From an uncultured Tolumonas sp. (lineage in GTDB: Bacteria; Pseudomonadota; Gammaproteobacteria; Enterobacterales; Aeromonadaceae), in the NCBI RefSeq assembly GCF_963676665.1, contig NZ_OY781389.1, positions 1 through 64,000 of the forward strand: DNA of 64,000 nt, written 5' to 3'. Of the stretch, positions 1 through 9,237 are shown in pieces; within the stretch, counting starts at the first letter, position 1; every line of letters begins with the position of its first letter. A program made the position numbers and the translations under genes. The notes under the pieces were generated by a model. That model did not search any database, was not told the DNA's origin, and worked only from the letters and a program-made list of their open reading frames with translations.

Positions 1-170
1 ATTACATCACTCAGCAAGGTTATTACCGTATAACAGCTACTGTGACTCCTTCCTCTTATTTGTTAACTGCAACTGCAATTGGGTTACAAGCTAGTGATTC
101 TGAATGTCAGATATTAACGCTAGCACAAAATGGTTTTCGCGATGGCACCAGTCATGAACATTGCTGGTAG
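1..170 (+). CDS. Type IV pilin, PilE-like minor pilin (3' end only)
   Basis: The 5' end lies outside the window; the frame begins at base 3 and ends with TAG at 168-170, leaving 55 C-terminal residues. The piece carries the usual PilE C-terminal pattern: a YYRITATVTP strand, YLLTATAIGLQ, a D-x-x-C motif (DSEC) and a closing CW that would form the C-terminal disulfide loop. PilE-like minor pilins are cleaved by PilD and prime or decorate type IV pilus fibres. It precedes pilV by only 6 bases, so it is probably the upstream member of the same minor-pilin operon. The family call rests on the C-terminal pattern alone; the N-terminal pilin helix is not visible. Confidence 0.75.
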   Translation, partial: YITQQGYYRITATVTPSSYLLTATAIGLQASDSECQILTLAQNGFRDGTSHEHCW

Positions 171-176
171 TTTTTC

Positions 177-749
177 ATGACTAACAAAGTATTCGAATTT
201 TCTATTGCCCCATCGAACGGATTTACTCTGATAGAGGTAATGATCAGTGTGGTGATACTGACTGTCAGTTTGCTGGGTGTGGCTGGTATGTATGGTTTCG
301 CTGCGAAGTTTGCTTATGAATCGCAACAGCATGCCCAGGCGGTATATACCGTTAATGATATTTTGGAACGATTACGTATGGATAAGCTGGTCTGGTTAAA
401 TGCTATCTTGCCGACAGCCAATAGCGTTTTTCACTTTGAGTTTGATGCTAACAGTGTGGCAAGTGCGACTGTTCTTTGCACCAACAAAAAAACAGAATGT
501 GCTGATGAGTTGGCGCAAAAGGCAGTATCGGATTGGATACAGCATTTGGCTTCTGCATTTGCGTCTATTCCCGTGTTGGTTTGTTTGAATATGCAACGTC
601 AGCATGCGGAACGCCTGATTCAGGCGACAGTTACGATCAATTGGTTTATTCACAATGCAGCATCTTCATTTACGCCACCGGTATTAAATAATGACTGTGG
701 TCATACCGGTATCGGGCGTCGGCAATTCATGGTGCAAACAGTGCTATGA
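177..749 (+). CDS. pilV: Type IV pilus modification protein PilV
   Basis: 190-residue class III prepilin-like protein. A short leader ends at the PilD cleavage motif NGFTLIEVM (Gly15, with the essential Glu at mature position 5), followed by a hydrophobic helix to about residue 37. PilV is a minor pilin that helps form the tip/initiation complex of type IV pili. The spacing of the N-terminal helix and the ESQQHAQAVYTVNDILERLR stretch after it fit PilV (known family pattern). The stop overlaps the pilW start in an ATGA (746-749), implying translational coupling. It shares an operon with the preceding pilin, pilW, pilX and pilY1. Confidence 0.82.
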   Translation: MTNKVFEFSIAPSNGFTLIEVMISVVILTVSLLGVAGMYGFAAKFAYESQQHAQAVYTVNDILERLRMDKLVWLNAILPTANSVFHFEFDANSVASATVLCTNKKTECADELAQKAVSDWIQHLASAFASIPVLVCLNMQRQHAERLIQATVTINWFIHNAASSFTPPVLNNDCGHTGIGRRQFMVQTVL

Positions 750-1753
750 GATCGATTCGAGGATTCACCATACTAGAGTGGATGCTGGCGACGACGATTG
801 GTCTGTTTTTGCTAGCGGGAATTTTCTCGTTGTATGTCGCATCAAGGAACAATACGTATCAACTGCAAACTTATAATGAATTACAGGAAAATGGCCGTCT
901 GGCAATGAATCTGTTATTGCAGGATCTGCGTCAAACCGGCTTTCTTGGGGATTATTCGGGGCAGGGATTACGTCTGAACGACGATGTATCCTCAATGGTT
1001 AAATTGATGGCGGGCAATGATTGCCTAGATGAGCGAGGTGAACATGGTGGCACATTTCCTTCCTCAGATGCGGATGGTGTCTTACGTCCTTTTCTTGCTC
1101 GGCACACCAATCATAATGGTGTATTAAATGCTGATTTGAGCTGCTTACAACATATTAAATTACAACCAGACAGTGATGTGTTGGCACTCAAACGCGTTAT
1201 TGGGGCACCGATCAACTCTCCGAATATAACGCTAAATCCACTTCGTATTTATTTGGCAGGTAACGTTAATCAAGCGCTGTTTTTTGCTGGTAAGGATAGT
1301 GATCTCCTTGGATTAGTAACACATTTAGTGGGAGCAAAAATTTGGGAGTTTCAACACCATGTTTATTATGTACAGGAAGTAAACGGTATTCCTGAATTAA
1401 GACTGATCCAACTGACGGATCAGATGCGAGCCACTTACAGTTTGCCGCTAGTACAAGGTGTTGAGAAAATACGGGTCTTGCTGGCGGTCGATGACTCGAT
1501 ACCTGCAGATGGCATTACCGATAGGTATCTTCCCCCTGAAAAAATCTCTCCGGCGATCTGGAATACTTTTGCGATCACTGGGATCAGATTGTTTCTTCTG
1601 GTCCGAGCGCAGGAGCGCTCTCTTGGCTATCGGAATGAGCAAATCTATCAACTTGGTGATTTATCCTTACCGCCATTTAACGACAATTATCAGCGTCTTC
1701 TACTGCAATCAAGCGTGCAATTTCGGAATTCCCATGCGGAGATTACACATTAA
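746..1753 (+). CDS. pilW: Type IV pilus assembly protein PilW
   Basis: 335 residues. Prepilin peptidase motif RGFTILEWM is close to the N-terminus, with Glu at mature position 5, then a hydrophobic helix. The QTYNELQENGRLAMNLLLQD segment, in which an ENGR-type motif precedes LLxxDLRxxGFxG, is a hallmark of PilW proteins. PilW is a large minor pilin that works with PilV, PilX, FimU/FimT and PilY1 to prime pilus assembly. The start overlaps the pilV stop by 4 bases and the stop TAA shares one base with the pilX ATG (TAATG at 1751-1755). The Trp after the Glu in the cleavage region is unusual compared with the common ELM/EVM. Confidence 0.85.
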   Translation: MRSIRGFTILEWMLATTIGLFLLAGIFSLYVASRNNTYQLQTYNELQENGRLAMNLLLQDLRQTGFLGDYSGQGLRLNDDVSSMVKLMAGNDCLDERGEHGGTFPSSDADGVLRPFLARHTNHNGVLNADLSCLQHIKLQPDSDVLALKRVIGAPINSPNITLNPLRIYLAGNVNQALFFAGKDSDLLGLVTHLVGAKIWEFQHHVYYVQEVNGIPELRLIQLTDQMRATYSLPLVQGVEKIRVLLAVDDSIPADGITDRYLPPEKISPAIWNTFAITGIRLFLLVRAQERSLGYRNEQIYQLGDLSLPPFNDNYQRLLLQSSVQFRNSHAEITH

Positions 1754-2199
1754 TGTGCCGTGTTCATGAGCAGGGAATGGTGTTGGTGATGGCATTAATT
1801 TTGATGTTGCCGCTAACGCTGATGGAGGTATCCGTTATGCAGTGGAGCCGAGAGCAAATGCAAATGAGTGCAGCGACCAGCCATCGATTTAATGAGATCG
1901 CTGAAATTGATGCCGGTTTGCAAACCGTTTGGTTACAAAGCGATGTATTGCAAAACATCGCGTCTTTGCCGGTGAATTCCATACTGACATGGACAACCAG
2001 CCATAACAGATACCGACTTGACGTTCGTTATGACGCTGCTTGTGGCCGAACGGGTCAGGCTAGTAGTAGTAATGTGCTCCGTCGTTGCCGTTATGCCGAT
2101 GTTTCGTTACAGAATTCCGCGAGTCCCACTGCAAAGATAGCGGCTGTTACCACGCTCGAACTACCTTTAATTTCATTATCAGGGTTCAGACAAGAATGA
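1753..2199 (+). CDS. pilX: Type IV pilus assembly protein PilX
   Basis: 148 residues, the usual size for PilX. The N-terminus has HEQGMVLVMALILMLPLTLM, the QxGxVLxxALxxLxxLTLL pattern that marks PilX, which lacks the classical GFTLIE motif. The hydrophobic helix is followed by a soluble domain with two Cys (CGRTG and CRYAD) that could form a disulfide. PilX is a minor pilin of the tip complex, involved in adhesion or aggregation in several species. The stop TGA overlaps the pilY1 ATG (ATGA at 2196-2199), so the two should be translated together. Confidence 0.78.
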   Translation: MCRVHEQGMVLVMALILMLPLTLMEVSVMQWSREQMQMSAATSHRFNEIAEIDAGLQTVWLQSDVLQNIASLPVNSILTWTTSHNRYRLDVRYDAACGRTGQASSSNVLRRCRYADVSLQNSASPTAKIAAVTTLELPLISLSGFRQE

Positions 2200-4157
2200 T
2201 GAAAGAACGATGCTTAAATTGGATAGCTATTGTTCTCATGTTTGTGGGAATAGGCCTATCACCGTTCGCGAAGAGTGATGATGTCGCGCTTTGGTCGACG
2301 GAAAATCAATTTATGCATCCTTATTCTTTTATGCCGTCCGTTGTCGCTGATGAGCACATTTATCTGTCGATGTTTAACTATCAGTCTGAGCATGGTTGGC
2401 AAGGCGAGCTCAAAAAGTTCAAGTTATCAACCGATGGACAGATAACGGATCGCAATGGTGAGCCGGTATTTGACTGCAGCGGAAAATTGCTCAATAACGC
2501 GCGTAGCTTCTGGTCATCTTCGGTTGCAAATCAAACAGCTGAGAATGATGTTAACGCCATGCTTGTAGTTAAGGCATCCCGCCAATTGTTAAGCAATACG
2601 GGGGATGGGCCTGCGCGATTAAGTTCATTACCTGAAGATATGTTGAATAAGATCCCGCGGTTTCTTGGTGACAGTATGCATAATCAACCTCGGGTACTGG
2701 ATTATGGTCATCAGCATAAAGGCACTGACCGGCGCTTATTGGTAGCTACGAATGCCGGGATGCTGCATTTATTCAACGATGCAGGCAATACATTGGATGA
2801 GGCATGGGCATTTATTCCTGCTGAGTTTTTGTCTCTTGTTACTGCATCGCCGCCAGCTGAATTTCGCACTCATCAGTATGGCTTGGATGGTGAAATCAGC
2901 GTGTTTCATGATGATAAAGACAATGATGGCATCATTGAGTCCGATGAAGGTGATAGGCTTTGGGTTTTCTTTGGCTTGCGGCGAGGCGGGCGCAGTTATT
3001 ATGCCCTGGATTTGACCGACCCCGATCACCCTGTTTTGAAGTGGAAAATAAGCGGCGATGGTCGAGATGGAATGTATAAATTATTGGGTGAAACTTGGTC
3101 GACACCACAGCTAGCGTATATCTCTGGCCATGGTTCTGAGAAAAGGCTCATGCTGGTTGTTGGTGGTGGCTACAACCCACAAAAAGATCATGAGTCTGCT
3201 CACGCAGCACAACTTGGTCGGGTCATTTATATGATTGATGCGGATTCCGGGGCAAAACTGTTTTCGATTAGTTCTGATGCGGACAGTCTGAATAATTTAC
3301 AGGCGCCACTAACAGATACCATTCCTGCTGATGTGGCGTTGCTGGATAGTGATCAGGATGGAACGACCGATCGTCTGTATGCCGCGGATACTGGTGGTAA
3401 TGTTTGGCGTTTGGACATGGTGGGTGATTTTTCTGATTGGCGCATGACTAAACTGGCGGCGTTAGGGCAGGCACAAAATGAAACGATTGCTGGTGTTCGG
3501 CAATTTTTTGGGCAACCGGTGATAGTTCGCTCTGTGGTCAGAATGGAAACAGGAAAACACGCGGCTGTAGAGGTGCCTGCGGATTGGGTTTTACTGGGCA
3601 GTGGTGATCGCGCACATCCTGATCAACATGATCCGGTACCAAACTACTATTTTGCCTTAGTCGATCGGCAGGTGACCCCGTATAAAAAAGCACCAGCAGC
3701 GGCATCAGTGTTAACCGTCGATACTTTGCAAAAGATAAATAACACTGGGTTAGTTGCTGATAAAGCTAATTTTTCGTCAGGTTGGTATGTTGATTTGAAG
3801 CAACCACAAGAAAAAGTATTTGGAAATGGTTATGTGGTCGCAGGCCAGGTTTGGTTTACTTCATTTTCTCCGGTTGATAGCAATCAATCGGGGGGCGCTT
3901 CGGTGGGGATGACGCAATTATACCGGTTAGATCTACAATCAGGTTTGTTCAATAATAGTGCTCTAGGCGTGACGCAATACCATGATCAATTACTGGAAAA
4001 TCTGGGTATCATCTATCAAGCATCTGCACATCAGTTATGGATGACAGGGATCAGCGCGGATGTTGATGATAAAAATGGACAGTGTTCATTGATCGGTATC
4101 CCGTTATCTGACGCAATCAAGCCACGGAAAATATCGGAATATCAAACAGAGTATTAA
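2196..4157 (+). CDS. pilY1: Short PilY1-type pilus tip protein
   Basis: 653 residues when started at the ATG that overlaps the pilX stop; an upstream in-frame start at 2085 would lie within pilX and is unlikely. A hydrophobic signal peptide covers about residues 8-25. The C-terminal beta-propeller of PilY1 is present: LLVATNAGMLHLFND, the EF-hand-like loop DDKDNDGIIESDEGD, YYALDLTDPDHP, and the calcium-binding DSDQDGTTDRLYAADTGGNVW motif that controls pilus extension and retraction in Pseudomonas PilY1. PilY1 proteins usually exceed 1000 residues because of an N-terminal von Willebrand A region. That region is missing here and the protein starts directly near the propeller, so it is a naturally short form. 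Confidence 0.82.
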   Translation: MMKERCLNWIAIVLMFVGIGLSPFAKSDDVALWSTENQFMHPYSFMPSVVADEHIYLSMFNYQSEHGWQGELKKFKLSTDGQITDRNGEPVFDCSGKLLNNARSFWSSSVANQTAENDVNAMLVVKASRQLLSNTGDGPARLSSLPEDMLNKIPRFLGDSMHNQPRVLDYGHQHKGTDRRLLVATNAGMLHLFNDAGNTLDEAWAFIPAEFLSLVTASPPAEFRTHQYGLDGEISVFHDDKDNDGIIESDEGDRLWVFFGLRRGGRSYYALDLTDPDHPVLKWKISGDGRDGMYKLLGETWSTPQLAYISGHGSEKRLMLVVGGGYNPQKDHESAHAAQLGRVIYMIDADSGAKLFSISSDADSLNNLQAPLTDTIPADVALLDSDQDGTTDRLYAADTGGNVWRLDMVGDFSDWRMTKLAALGQAQNETIAGVRQFFGQPVIVRSVVRMETGKHAAVEVPADWVLLGSGDRAHPDQHDPVPNYYFALVDRQVTPYKKAPAAASVLTVDTLQKINNTGLVADKANFSSGWYVDLKQPQEKVFGNGYVVAGQVWFTSFSPVDSNQSGGASVGMTQLYRLDLQSGLFNNSALGVTQYHDQLLENLGIIYQASAHQLWMTGISADVDDKNGQCSLIGIPLSDAIKPRKISEYQTEY

Positions 4158-4166
4158 GATGCCCGA

Positions 4167-4670
4167 TTATTGTGGACAGATAATATCTTGCCGTCGGATC
4201 CGCCCACTCATCGCGACAATGATATCTACTCCATTGGTTATACCTTGTCCGCAAAGGGTAATCGAACCAGGTGTTCCCGCTTGTGTGCCATCGGGTTGAA
4301 AGACGAACTGCGTTTGGTTCGTGGTAACGATTAGCTGATGGAAGGGCGAGCCGCGAAATAGGATCGTATCGCCATCATTGCCAGATGTGAGTCGTCGGTC
4401 GCGGTTGGTATCGCTGAATAGCAAGATGTGTGAAAAACCATGTTTTACGCACTGCTCCTGCTCATTAGCCAGACAAGCAATAACATATTCACCAGTATCA
4501 ATAGCCTGACTTCGGGCGTGGTGTAAGGCGGTATGCAATGAAAAGGCTTCTGTTTGTACCGCTGTATCCGCAAGTAAATACTGTAAACCAGGTACGCCAA
4601 TTAGCAATAAAATGGCGCCAACAGCCAGGGTTGTCATCAGTTCAAGTAAGGTAAATCCGTGCTGGGACAT
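4167..4670 (-). CDS. fimT: GspH/FimT-type minor pseudopilin
   Basis: 167 residues. The short leader MSQHGFTLLELM contains the PilD cleavage site with Glu at mature position 5 and then a hydrophobic helix; the remainder fits the GspH domain (LHHARSQAIDTGEYVIACLA, an LLFSDTNRDRRLTSGNDGDT loop and RGSPFHQLIV). FimT/FimU is a minor pilin and in some bacteria a DNA-binding competence pilin. It is convergent with pilY1, whose stop is only 9 bases away, whereas in most gammaproteobacteria fimT/fimU heads the pilVWXY operon. The gene has been moved or inverted relative to that arrangement. Confidence 0.82.
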   Translation of the reverse strand: MSQHGFTLLELMTTLAVGAILLLIGVPGLQYLLADTAVQTEAFSLHTALHHARSQAIDTGEYVIACLANEQEQCVKHGFSHILLFSDTNRDRRLTSGNDGDTILFRGSPFHQLIVTTNQTQFVFQPDGTQAGTPGSITLCGQGITNGVDIIVAMSGRIRRQDIICPQ

Positions 4671-4789
4671 GCTTGATAATCAGGAGTAGATTGTGTTCCT
4701 GATTCTCTGTTCGCGGGATAACGGTTGAAACTGCCACATCCGACAGTGCTTCTGTGTGAACAACAGACGCACTGCCGAGACGGTCAAAA

Positions 4790-5566
4790 TTAGCGGATTT
4801 TTTTCCTGCCAGATAACAGAACCAGAATAATACCAACGATTACAAATGGCACACTCAGCCATTGTCCCACCGTGATCAAATTACCGGCTTCATAGGCTGC
4901 TTGTGGTGTTTTGAAGAACTCCAGAACAAAACGGGCACTGAAAATTAACACCAGAAACAGACCGAACAAAAAACCCGGTTGTTTGCTTTTATTGCCACGA
5001 AACAGCAGGAATAAAAGTACGAAGGTGACAAAATAACAAGCCGCTTCATACAACTGCACGGGATGGCGCGGCAAGTTATCGACACGTTCGAATACCACAC
5101 CCCAGCTACCATCGGTCGGGTTACCGATAATTTCTGAGTTCATGAAATTGCCTAGTCGGATAAAGCAACCAGTAAGTGCGGTTGGGATGGCTAAGCGATC
5201 GGCTAACCACAAAAAACGATTTTCTGGATGTTGGCGAACGAACAACCAGATCGCGAGCAGAACGCCGATACCACCGCCATGACTGGCCAAACCACCTTCC
5301 CAGATCTTTAAAATATCGATCGGGTGAGCCAAATAATATTCTGGTTCATAGATCAGCGTATGCGCTAATCGTGCACCAACCACGGTACCAATAAAAATAT
5401 AGGTGAGTAGTTTGTCCAGTTGCTCGGTGGGTCGGCCTTCCTGGCGATAAATACGTTGCATGAGTTGATAACCGAGCAGGAAACCGGCAGCAAATAAGGC
5501 GCCATACCAATGGACGGCAATTGGGCCGAGTTGAACCAAAATAGGATTGGCATTCCAGAACAGCAT
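4790..5566 (-). CDS. lgt: Prolipoprotein diacylglyceryl transferase, Bacteroidetes-like
   Basis: 258 residues from the ATG at 5566 (upstream GGGGAT as ribosome binding site); an in-frame start at 5623 adds 19 residues. Lgt transfers diacylglycerol from phosphatidylglycerol to the lipobox Cys of prolipoproteins in the inner membrane. About seven hydrophobic segments are visible. Signature pieces: WEGGLASHGGGIG (His of the conserved HG), CFIRLGNFMNSEIIG (Lgt signature with the essential Arg), WGVVFERVDNLPRHPVQLYE and SARFVLEFFK. The wording of these motifs resembles Lgt of Bacteroidetes; enterobacterial-type Lgt has GGxSFHGG and GRLGNFINGELWGR. Lateral acquisition is inferred. It lies downstream of metE on the same strand, away from the usual ptsP/thyA context. 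Confidence 0.9.
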   Translation of the reverse strand: MLFWNANPILVQLGPIAVHWYGALFAAGFLLGYQLMQRIYRQEGRPTEQLDKLLTYIFIGTVVGARLAHTLIYEPEYYLAHPIDILKIWEGGLASHGGGIGVLLAIWLFVRQHPENRFLWLADRLAIPTALTGCFIRLGNFMNSEIIGNPTDGSWGVVFERVDNLPRHPVQLYEAACYFVTFVLLFLLFRGNKSKQPGFLFGLFLVLIFSARFVLEFFKTPQAAYEAGNLITVGQWLSVPFVIVGIILVLLSGRKKIR

Positions 5567-5643
5567 ATTGATCCCCAATAATAAGATGGTTGATGACAAC
5601 CATAGAGGGCCACAGGGTAGCATGTCTGGTGAATCGGAGTGAA

Positions 5644-5670
5644 CCCGTCAACCAATGCTCGGTTGACGGG
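5644..5670 (-). terminator. Perfect 10-bp hairpin after metE
   Basis: CCCGTCAACC and GGTTGACGGG form a perfect 10-bp stem around a 7-base loop, starting 10 bases beyond the metE stop. No clear T-run follows on the minus strand (TTCACTCC), so it may be a weak or Rho-assisted terminator, or an mRNA-stabilising hairpin between metE and lgt. Confidence 0.5.
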
Positions 5671-5680
5671 AAGTTGCGAT

Positions 5681-7969
5681 TTATTGCGTTACTTGCTCCC
5701 GCAAACAACGGGCCGCGTTAACCATGTTTTTCAGCGCAGCTTGTGTTTCTGGCCAAGCACGGGTTTTCAGACCACAATCAGGGTTGACCCACAGCCGTTC
5801 TACCGGCAAATGTTGCTGTGCTTTTTGCAGCAACTGCGTCATCCATTTTGCGTCCGGCACATTTGGCGAGTGGATATCATAGACCCCAGGACCAATACCA
5901 TTCGGATAAGCTTGATGATGGAAGGTATCTAATAACTCCATGTCGGAGCGAGACGTTTCCAGCGTGATCACATCGGCATCCAGCGCAATGATGGATGGCA
6001 TCACATCACCAAACTCGCAATAACACATATGCGTGTGGATCTGGGTGCTGTCGGCCACCCCTGCGGCGGTGAGTTTAAAGGCCCGTACCGCCCAATCAAG
6101 ATAAGCGGCTTGATCTTGCTGGCGTAATGGTAAACCTTCACGTAATGCCGGCTCATCGATCTGGATAATTCCAATACCGGCCTGTTCCAGATCCTGCACT
6201 TCGTGGCGTAAAGCCAAAGCCAGCTGTAATGCCATGGTTTCCCGGCTGATATCTTCCCGTGGGAATGACCAGCACAACATAGTCAGCGGGCCGGTCAACA
6301 TACCTTTCATCGGCTTTTCGGTCAGCGATTGGGCGTATTGGCTCCAGCGTACAGTCATTGGTTCTGGTCGCTCGATGTCACCGATGATCACTGGTGGTTT
6401 TACGCAGCGGGAGCCATAACTTTGCACCCAGCCATTTTGAGTAAACGCATAGCCGGTTAATTGCTCACCGAAATATTCCACCATGTCATTGCGTTCAGGT
6501 TCGCCGTGGACCAGCACATCCAGCCCGATCTGTTCCTGTTCCGCGACTGTATAAGCGATCTCTTGTTGCAGGCCTTGTTCATAAGTCGCCAGATCGATAG
6601 TGCCTTGTTTATAACTACGGCGTAATGAGCGAATTTCGCTGGTTTGTGGAAAAGAACCAATAGTGGTGGTTGGCCAGGCTGGCAGTTGGAAACGGTCTTG
6701 CTGTAATGATGCGCGTTGCGGATAGGCGGATGCTCGTTCTGCGTCGGACGGTTTAATTGCGGCCACGGCAGATTGCACCGCTTGGTTTTGTACTCGGGTT
6801 GAGCGTTTGCGCTGTTGTAGAGGGGCGCTGTAGGCTTGCAGGGTCAGTATTTTCTGATCGTCTGGCTGGCGCAGAGTGCGTTGCAGCAGATGTAACTCGG
6901 TGCATTTCTGGCGCGCAAAGGCAAACCAGCTTTTTACTTCCGCATCGAGTTTAGTTTCTGCATTCAGATCTAACGGACTATGCAGTAATGAGCAAGAGGT
7001 GCCCAACCAGAAATTCGAGTGTGATTTTTTTACAGCACTCAATTGTGTATAAATAGCATTAAGATCGGCACGCCAGATATTACGACCATTGATCACACCC
7101 AATGAGAGTTGCCAGTGGGTTGGAATCGCCTGTAATGTTGCTGCCAGCTCTTCCTCACTGCTGCTGACCGCATCGAGATGGATACCATCGACGGTGATTT
7201 TTGGTAACCAGTTCAGCTGATGCGTTATGCCGCCAAAATAGGTGGTGAGTAGTAATTTGCAGTTGGAATTTTGTAGTTGTGCGTAGGCTGACAAATAAGC
7301 CTGCTGCCATTCCATAGGTAGATCGAGCACCAGAATGGGCTCGTCGATTTGTACCCATTCAATTTTTTGTGCCGCCAGTTTTTGTAAAACTTGCTGATAT
7401 ACCTGCAATAATTGTGGTAACAAGGAGAGCTTGTCGAAATCGGTACCTTTGATTTTCCCTAACCACAGATAACTCAGTGGCCCCAGTAAGACCGGTTTGA
7501 CTTGATGGCCTGCAGTTAAAGCTTCTTCCACTTCATCAAATAATTGCGTCCAACGCAGTTCAAAGCTTTGATCTGCCTGAAACTCCGGCACTAAATAATG
7601 ATAATTGGTATTAAACCATTTGCTCATCTCGGCGGCGGGCGCGGGTGTACCGCTTGGTGCACGACCACGAGCAATGCGGAATAAGGTGTCCAGATCAATA
7701 CTGCCATCGTTGTTCTGATGGCGCGTTGGCACATTGCCAACCAGCAAGCTGGTGGTCAGCACCTGATCGTACCAAGCGAAATCACCAACTGGCAGTAAAT
7801 CAACCCCCGCTTGTTGTTGCCACAACCAGTGACGATGACGTAATGCCCGGCCAGTTTTTTGTAATGTCTCTTGATCGATCTCACCAGCCCAATAGGCTTC
7901 TAACGCTTTTTTCAGTTCGCGTTGCAACCCGATGCGCGGAAAGCCGAGTGTATGCGTAGTATAAGTCAT
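5681..7969 (-). CDS. metE: Cobalamin-independent methionine synthase
   Basis: 762 residues from the ATG at 7969, preceded by AAAGGAATAGAC; a longer in-frame start at 8002 would run through the MetJ operators and is unlikely. MetE transfers a methyl group from 5-methyltetrahydrofolate (triglutamate) to homocysteine using zinc. The protein begins with [18 protein letters not shown] as in MetE. The C-terminal catalytic barrel has [38 protein letters not shown] and [14 protein letters not shown]; the zinc ligands are in [12 protein letters not shown] and NPDCGLKTR. Length matches the family (about 750-760). It is divergent from its activator gene metR, with MetJ boxes between them. Confidence 0.97.
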   Translation of the reverse strand: MTYTTHTLGFPRIGLQRELKKALEAYWAGEIDQETLQKTGRALRHRHWLWQQQAGVDLLPVGDFAWYDQVLTTSLLVGNVPTRHQNNDGSIDLDTLFRIARGRAPSGTPAPAAEMSKWFNTNYHYLVPEFQADQSFELRWTQLFDEVEEALTAGHQVKPVLLGPLSYLWLGKIKGTDFDKLSLLPQLLQVYQQVLQKLAAQKIEWVQIDEPILVLDLPMEWQQAYLSAYAQLQNSNCKLLLTTYFGGITHQLNWLPKITVDGIHLDAVSSSEEELAATLQAIPTHWQLSLGVINGRNIWRADLNAIYTQLSAVKKSHSNFWLGTSCSLLHSPLDLNAETKLDAEVKSWFAFARQKCTELHLLQRTLRQPDDQKILTLQAYSAPLQQRKRSTRVQNQAVQSAVAAIKPSDAERASAYPQRASLQQDRFQLPAWPTTTIGSFPQTSEIRSLRRSYKQGTIDLATYEQGLQQEIAYTVAEQEQIGLDVLVHGEPERNDMVEYFGEQLTGYAFTQNGWVQSYGSRCVKPPVIIGDIERPEPMTVRWSQYAQSLTEKPMKGMLTGPLTMLCWSFPREDISRETMALQLALALRHEVQDLEQAGIGIIQIDEPALREGLPLRQQDQAAYLDWAVRAFKLTAAGVADSTQIHTHMCYCEFGDVMPSIIALDADVITLETSRSDMELLDTFHHQAYPNGIGPGVYDIHSPNVPDAKWMTQLLQKAQQHLPVERLWVNPDCGLKTRAWPETQAALKNMVNAARCLREQVTQ

Positions 7970-7982
7970 GTCTATTCCTTTT

Positions 7983-8006
7983 GGACGTCTAGATGTTTGC
8001 ATGTCT
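7983..8006. promoter_or_regulatory. Tandem MetJ boxes (three 8-mers)
   Basis: Three abutting 8-mers, GGACGTCT, AGATGTTT and GCATGTCT, match the MetJ box consensus AGACGTCT at 7, 6 and 5 of 8 positions. They lie 14-37 bases upstream of the metE start in the metE-metR divergent region. MetJ with S-adenosylmethionine binds tandem boxes cooperatively and represses methionine genes (established for Escherichia coli). Repression of metE is the likely effect; metR may also be affected. Confidence 0.75.
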
Positions 8007-8070
8007 ATATTTCCGCGTTACCTTACTGATTACCAGTGCAACTTTTTCATCCGCAACTTGCAGGTTTTTC

Positions 8071-8952
8071 ATGTTTGAACTGAAACATCTTCGTTCTTTA
8101 TTGGCATTAAAAAATCAGGGGTCGTTAGCGGCAGCAGCTGATGCCTTGCATATCAGCCAGTCGGCGTTATCGCATCAACTGACGGAACTGGAGCAACGGT
8201 TGGCGCGGCCGCTGTTTTTGCGAAAAAGCCGGCCCCTGCGTTTCACGGCAGATGGGATGAAGCTGGTGGCCTTGGCAGAATCCGTGTTACCGCCGATCGA
8301 TGAATTAGTCTGTCAATTGCGTGGTGTGCAGCCGCCGGCGCAATTATGTCTGGCGGTGGAATGTCATAGCTGCATTCGTTGGTTGACGCCAGCGCTGCAG
8401 CAGATCCAGCGGCTTTATCCGGCGTTAGAGCAGACCTTTGCGAATCAACAGGGTTTTGAACCGCAGCAAGCCTTGTTAGCCGGCGAGGTGGATGTGGTGT
8501 TGACGGCGGATTTACTGCCCAGTGAAGGGATTTTCTATGCGCCTTTGTTTGAGTTTGAGATGCGTCTGGTGTTACCAACGACGCACAGATTAATGCTGGA
8601 AGCGATGATTACACCGGCCCATTTGAGTGATGAAATTTTGCTCTCTTATCCAGTTGAAACACAGCGTTTAGATGTTATTCGCCATTTTATGCAGCCGGTT
8701 GGGCTGAAACCCAAACAAATTAAAATGGTGGATAACACGCTGATGTTGACGCAAATGGTTGCGGCGGGGTGGGGGGTTACGGTTTTACCCGACTGGGTTT
8801 GTCAGGAGTTTGAACCCCAGCAGTTGATGGTGTCTAAATCGTTAGGGAAGGGATTGTGGCGTCGTTTACATGCGGCGATCAGAGTGCAGGATCGGCAACG
8901 GCCGGAAATTCAGGTATTACTTAAAGCGCTGCAACAACATCCGGCAGCTTAG
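8071..8952 (+). CDS. metR: LysR-type methionine regulator MetR
   Basis: 293 residues from ATG at 8071 (MFELKHLRSL); an upstream in-frame start at 7993 would overlap the MetJ operators and is unlikely. The N-terminal winged helix-turn-helix covers about residues 1-60 (GSLAAAADALHISQSALSHQ), followed by a LysR substrate domain. The segments LAVECHSCIRWLTPAL, LSYPVETQRLDVIRHFMQP and VDNTLMLTQMVAAGWG match MetR, which activates metE and metH in response to homocysteine. Divergent placement next to metE is the standard arrangement. Confidence 0.93.
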   Translation: MFELKHLRSLLALKNQGSLAAAADALHISQSALSHQLTELEQRLARPLFLRKSRPLRFTADGMKLVALAESVLPPIDELVCQLRGVQPPAQLCLAVECHSCIRWLTPALQQIQRLYPALEQTFANQQGFEPQQALLAGEVDVVLTADLLPSEGIFYAPLFEFEMRLVLPTTHRLMLEAMITPAHLSDEILLSYPVETQRLDVIRHFMQPVGLKPKQIKMVDNTLMLTQMVAAGWGVTVLPDWVCQEFEPQQLMVSKSLGKGLWRRLHAAIRVQDRQRPEIQVLLKALQQHPAA

Positions 8953-8961
8953 ATAGTATTT

Positions 8962-9237
8962 CTATTCATTTTCATCAAAGCGGGCTTCGAACAGATGTTG
9001 TACCGCTTCCATGACCTCAAAAGCTTCCGGGCCTTCACAGATCACGCGGATGGTTTGCCCTTGTGCCGCCTCCAGCATTAGCAGACCGACTACGCTGTCA
9101 GCACTACCCTGTTTTTCGCCATTACAGAGCGTAATTTTTGCTTTGAAGTTAGCAACTAATTGCACCAGTTTTATCGCCGCGCGGGCATGTAATCCTAGCT
9201 TGTTGATGACCGCAACCTGATTTTCAACCCGGGGCAT
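8962..9237 (-). CDS. ptsO: Nitrogen-PTS phosphocarrier NPr
   Basis: 91 residues, an HPr-like protein with the phosphorylatable His in [15 protein letters not shown] (His17) and the second conserved block around [16 protein letters not shown]. NPr accepts phosphate from PtsP (EI-Ntr) and passes it to PtsN. The start at 9237 (MPRVENQV) lies inside the end of rapZ, a 14-base overlap; longer in-frame starts would extend far into rapZ and add non-homologous sequence. It ends the rpoN-hpf-ptsN-rapZ-ptsO block, the common gammaproteobacterial order. Confidence 0.93.
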   Translation of the reverse strand: MPRVENQVAVINKLGLHARAAIKLVQLVANFKAKITLCNGEKQGSADSVVGLLMLEAAQGQTIRVICEGPEAFEVMEAVQHLFEARFDENE

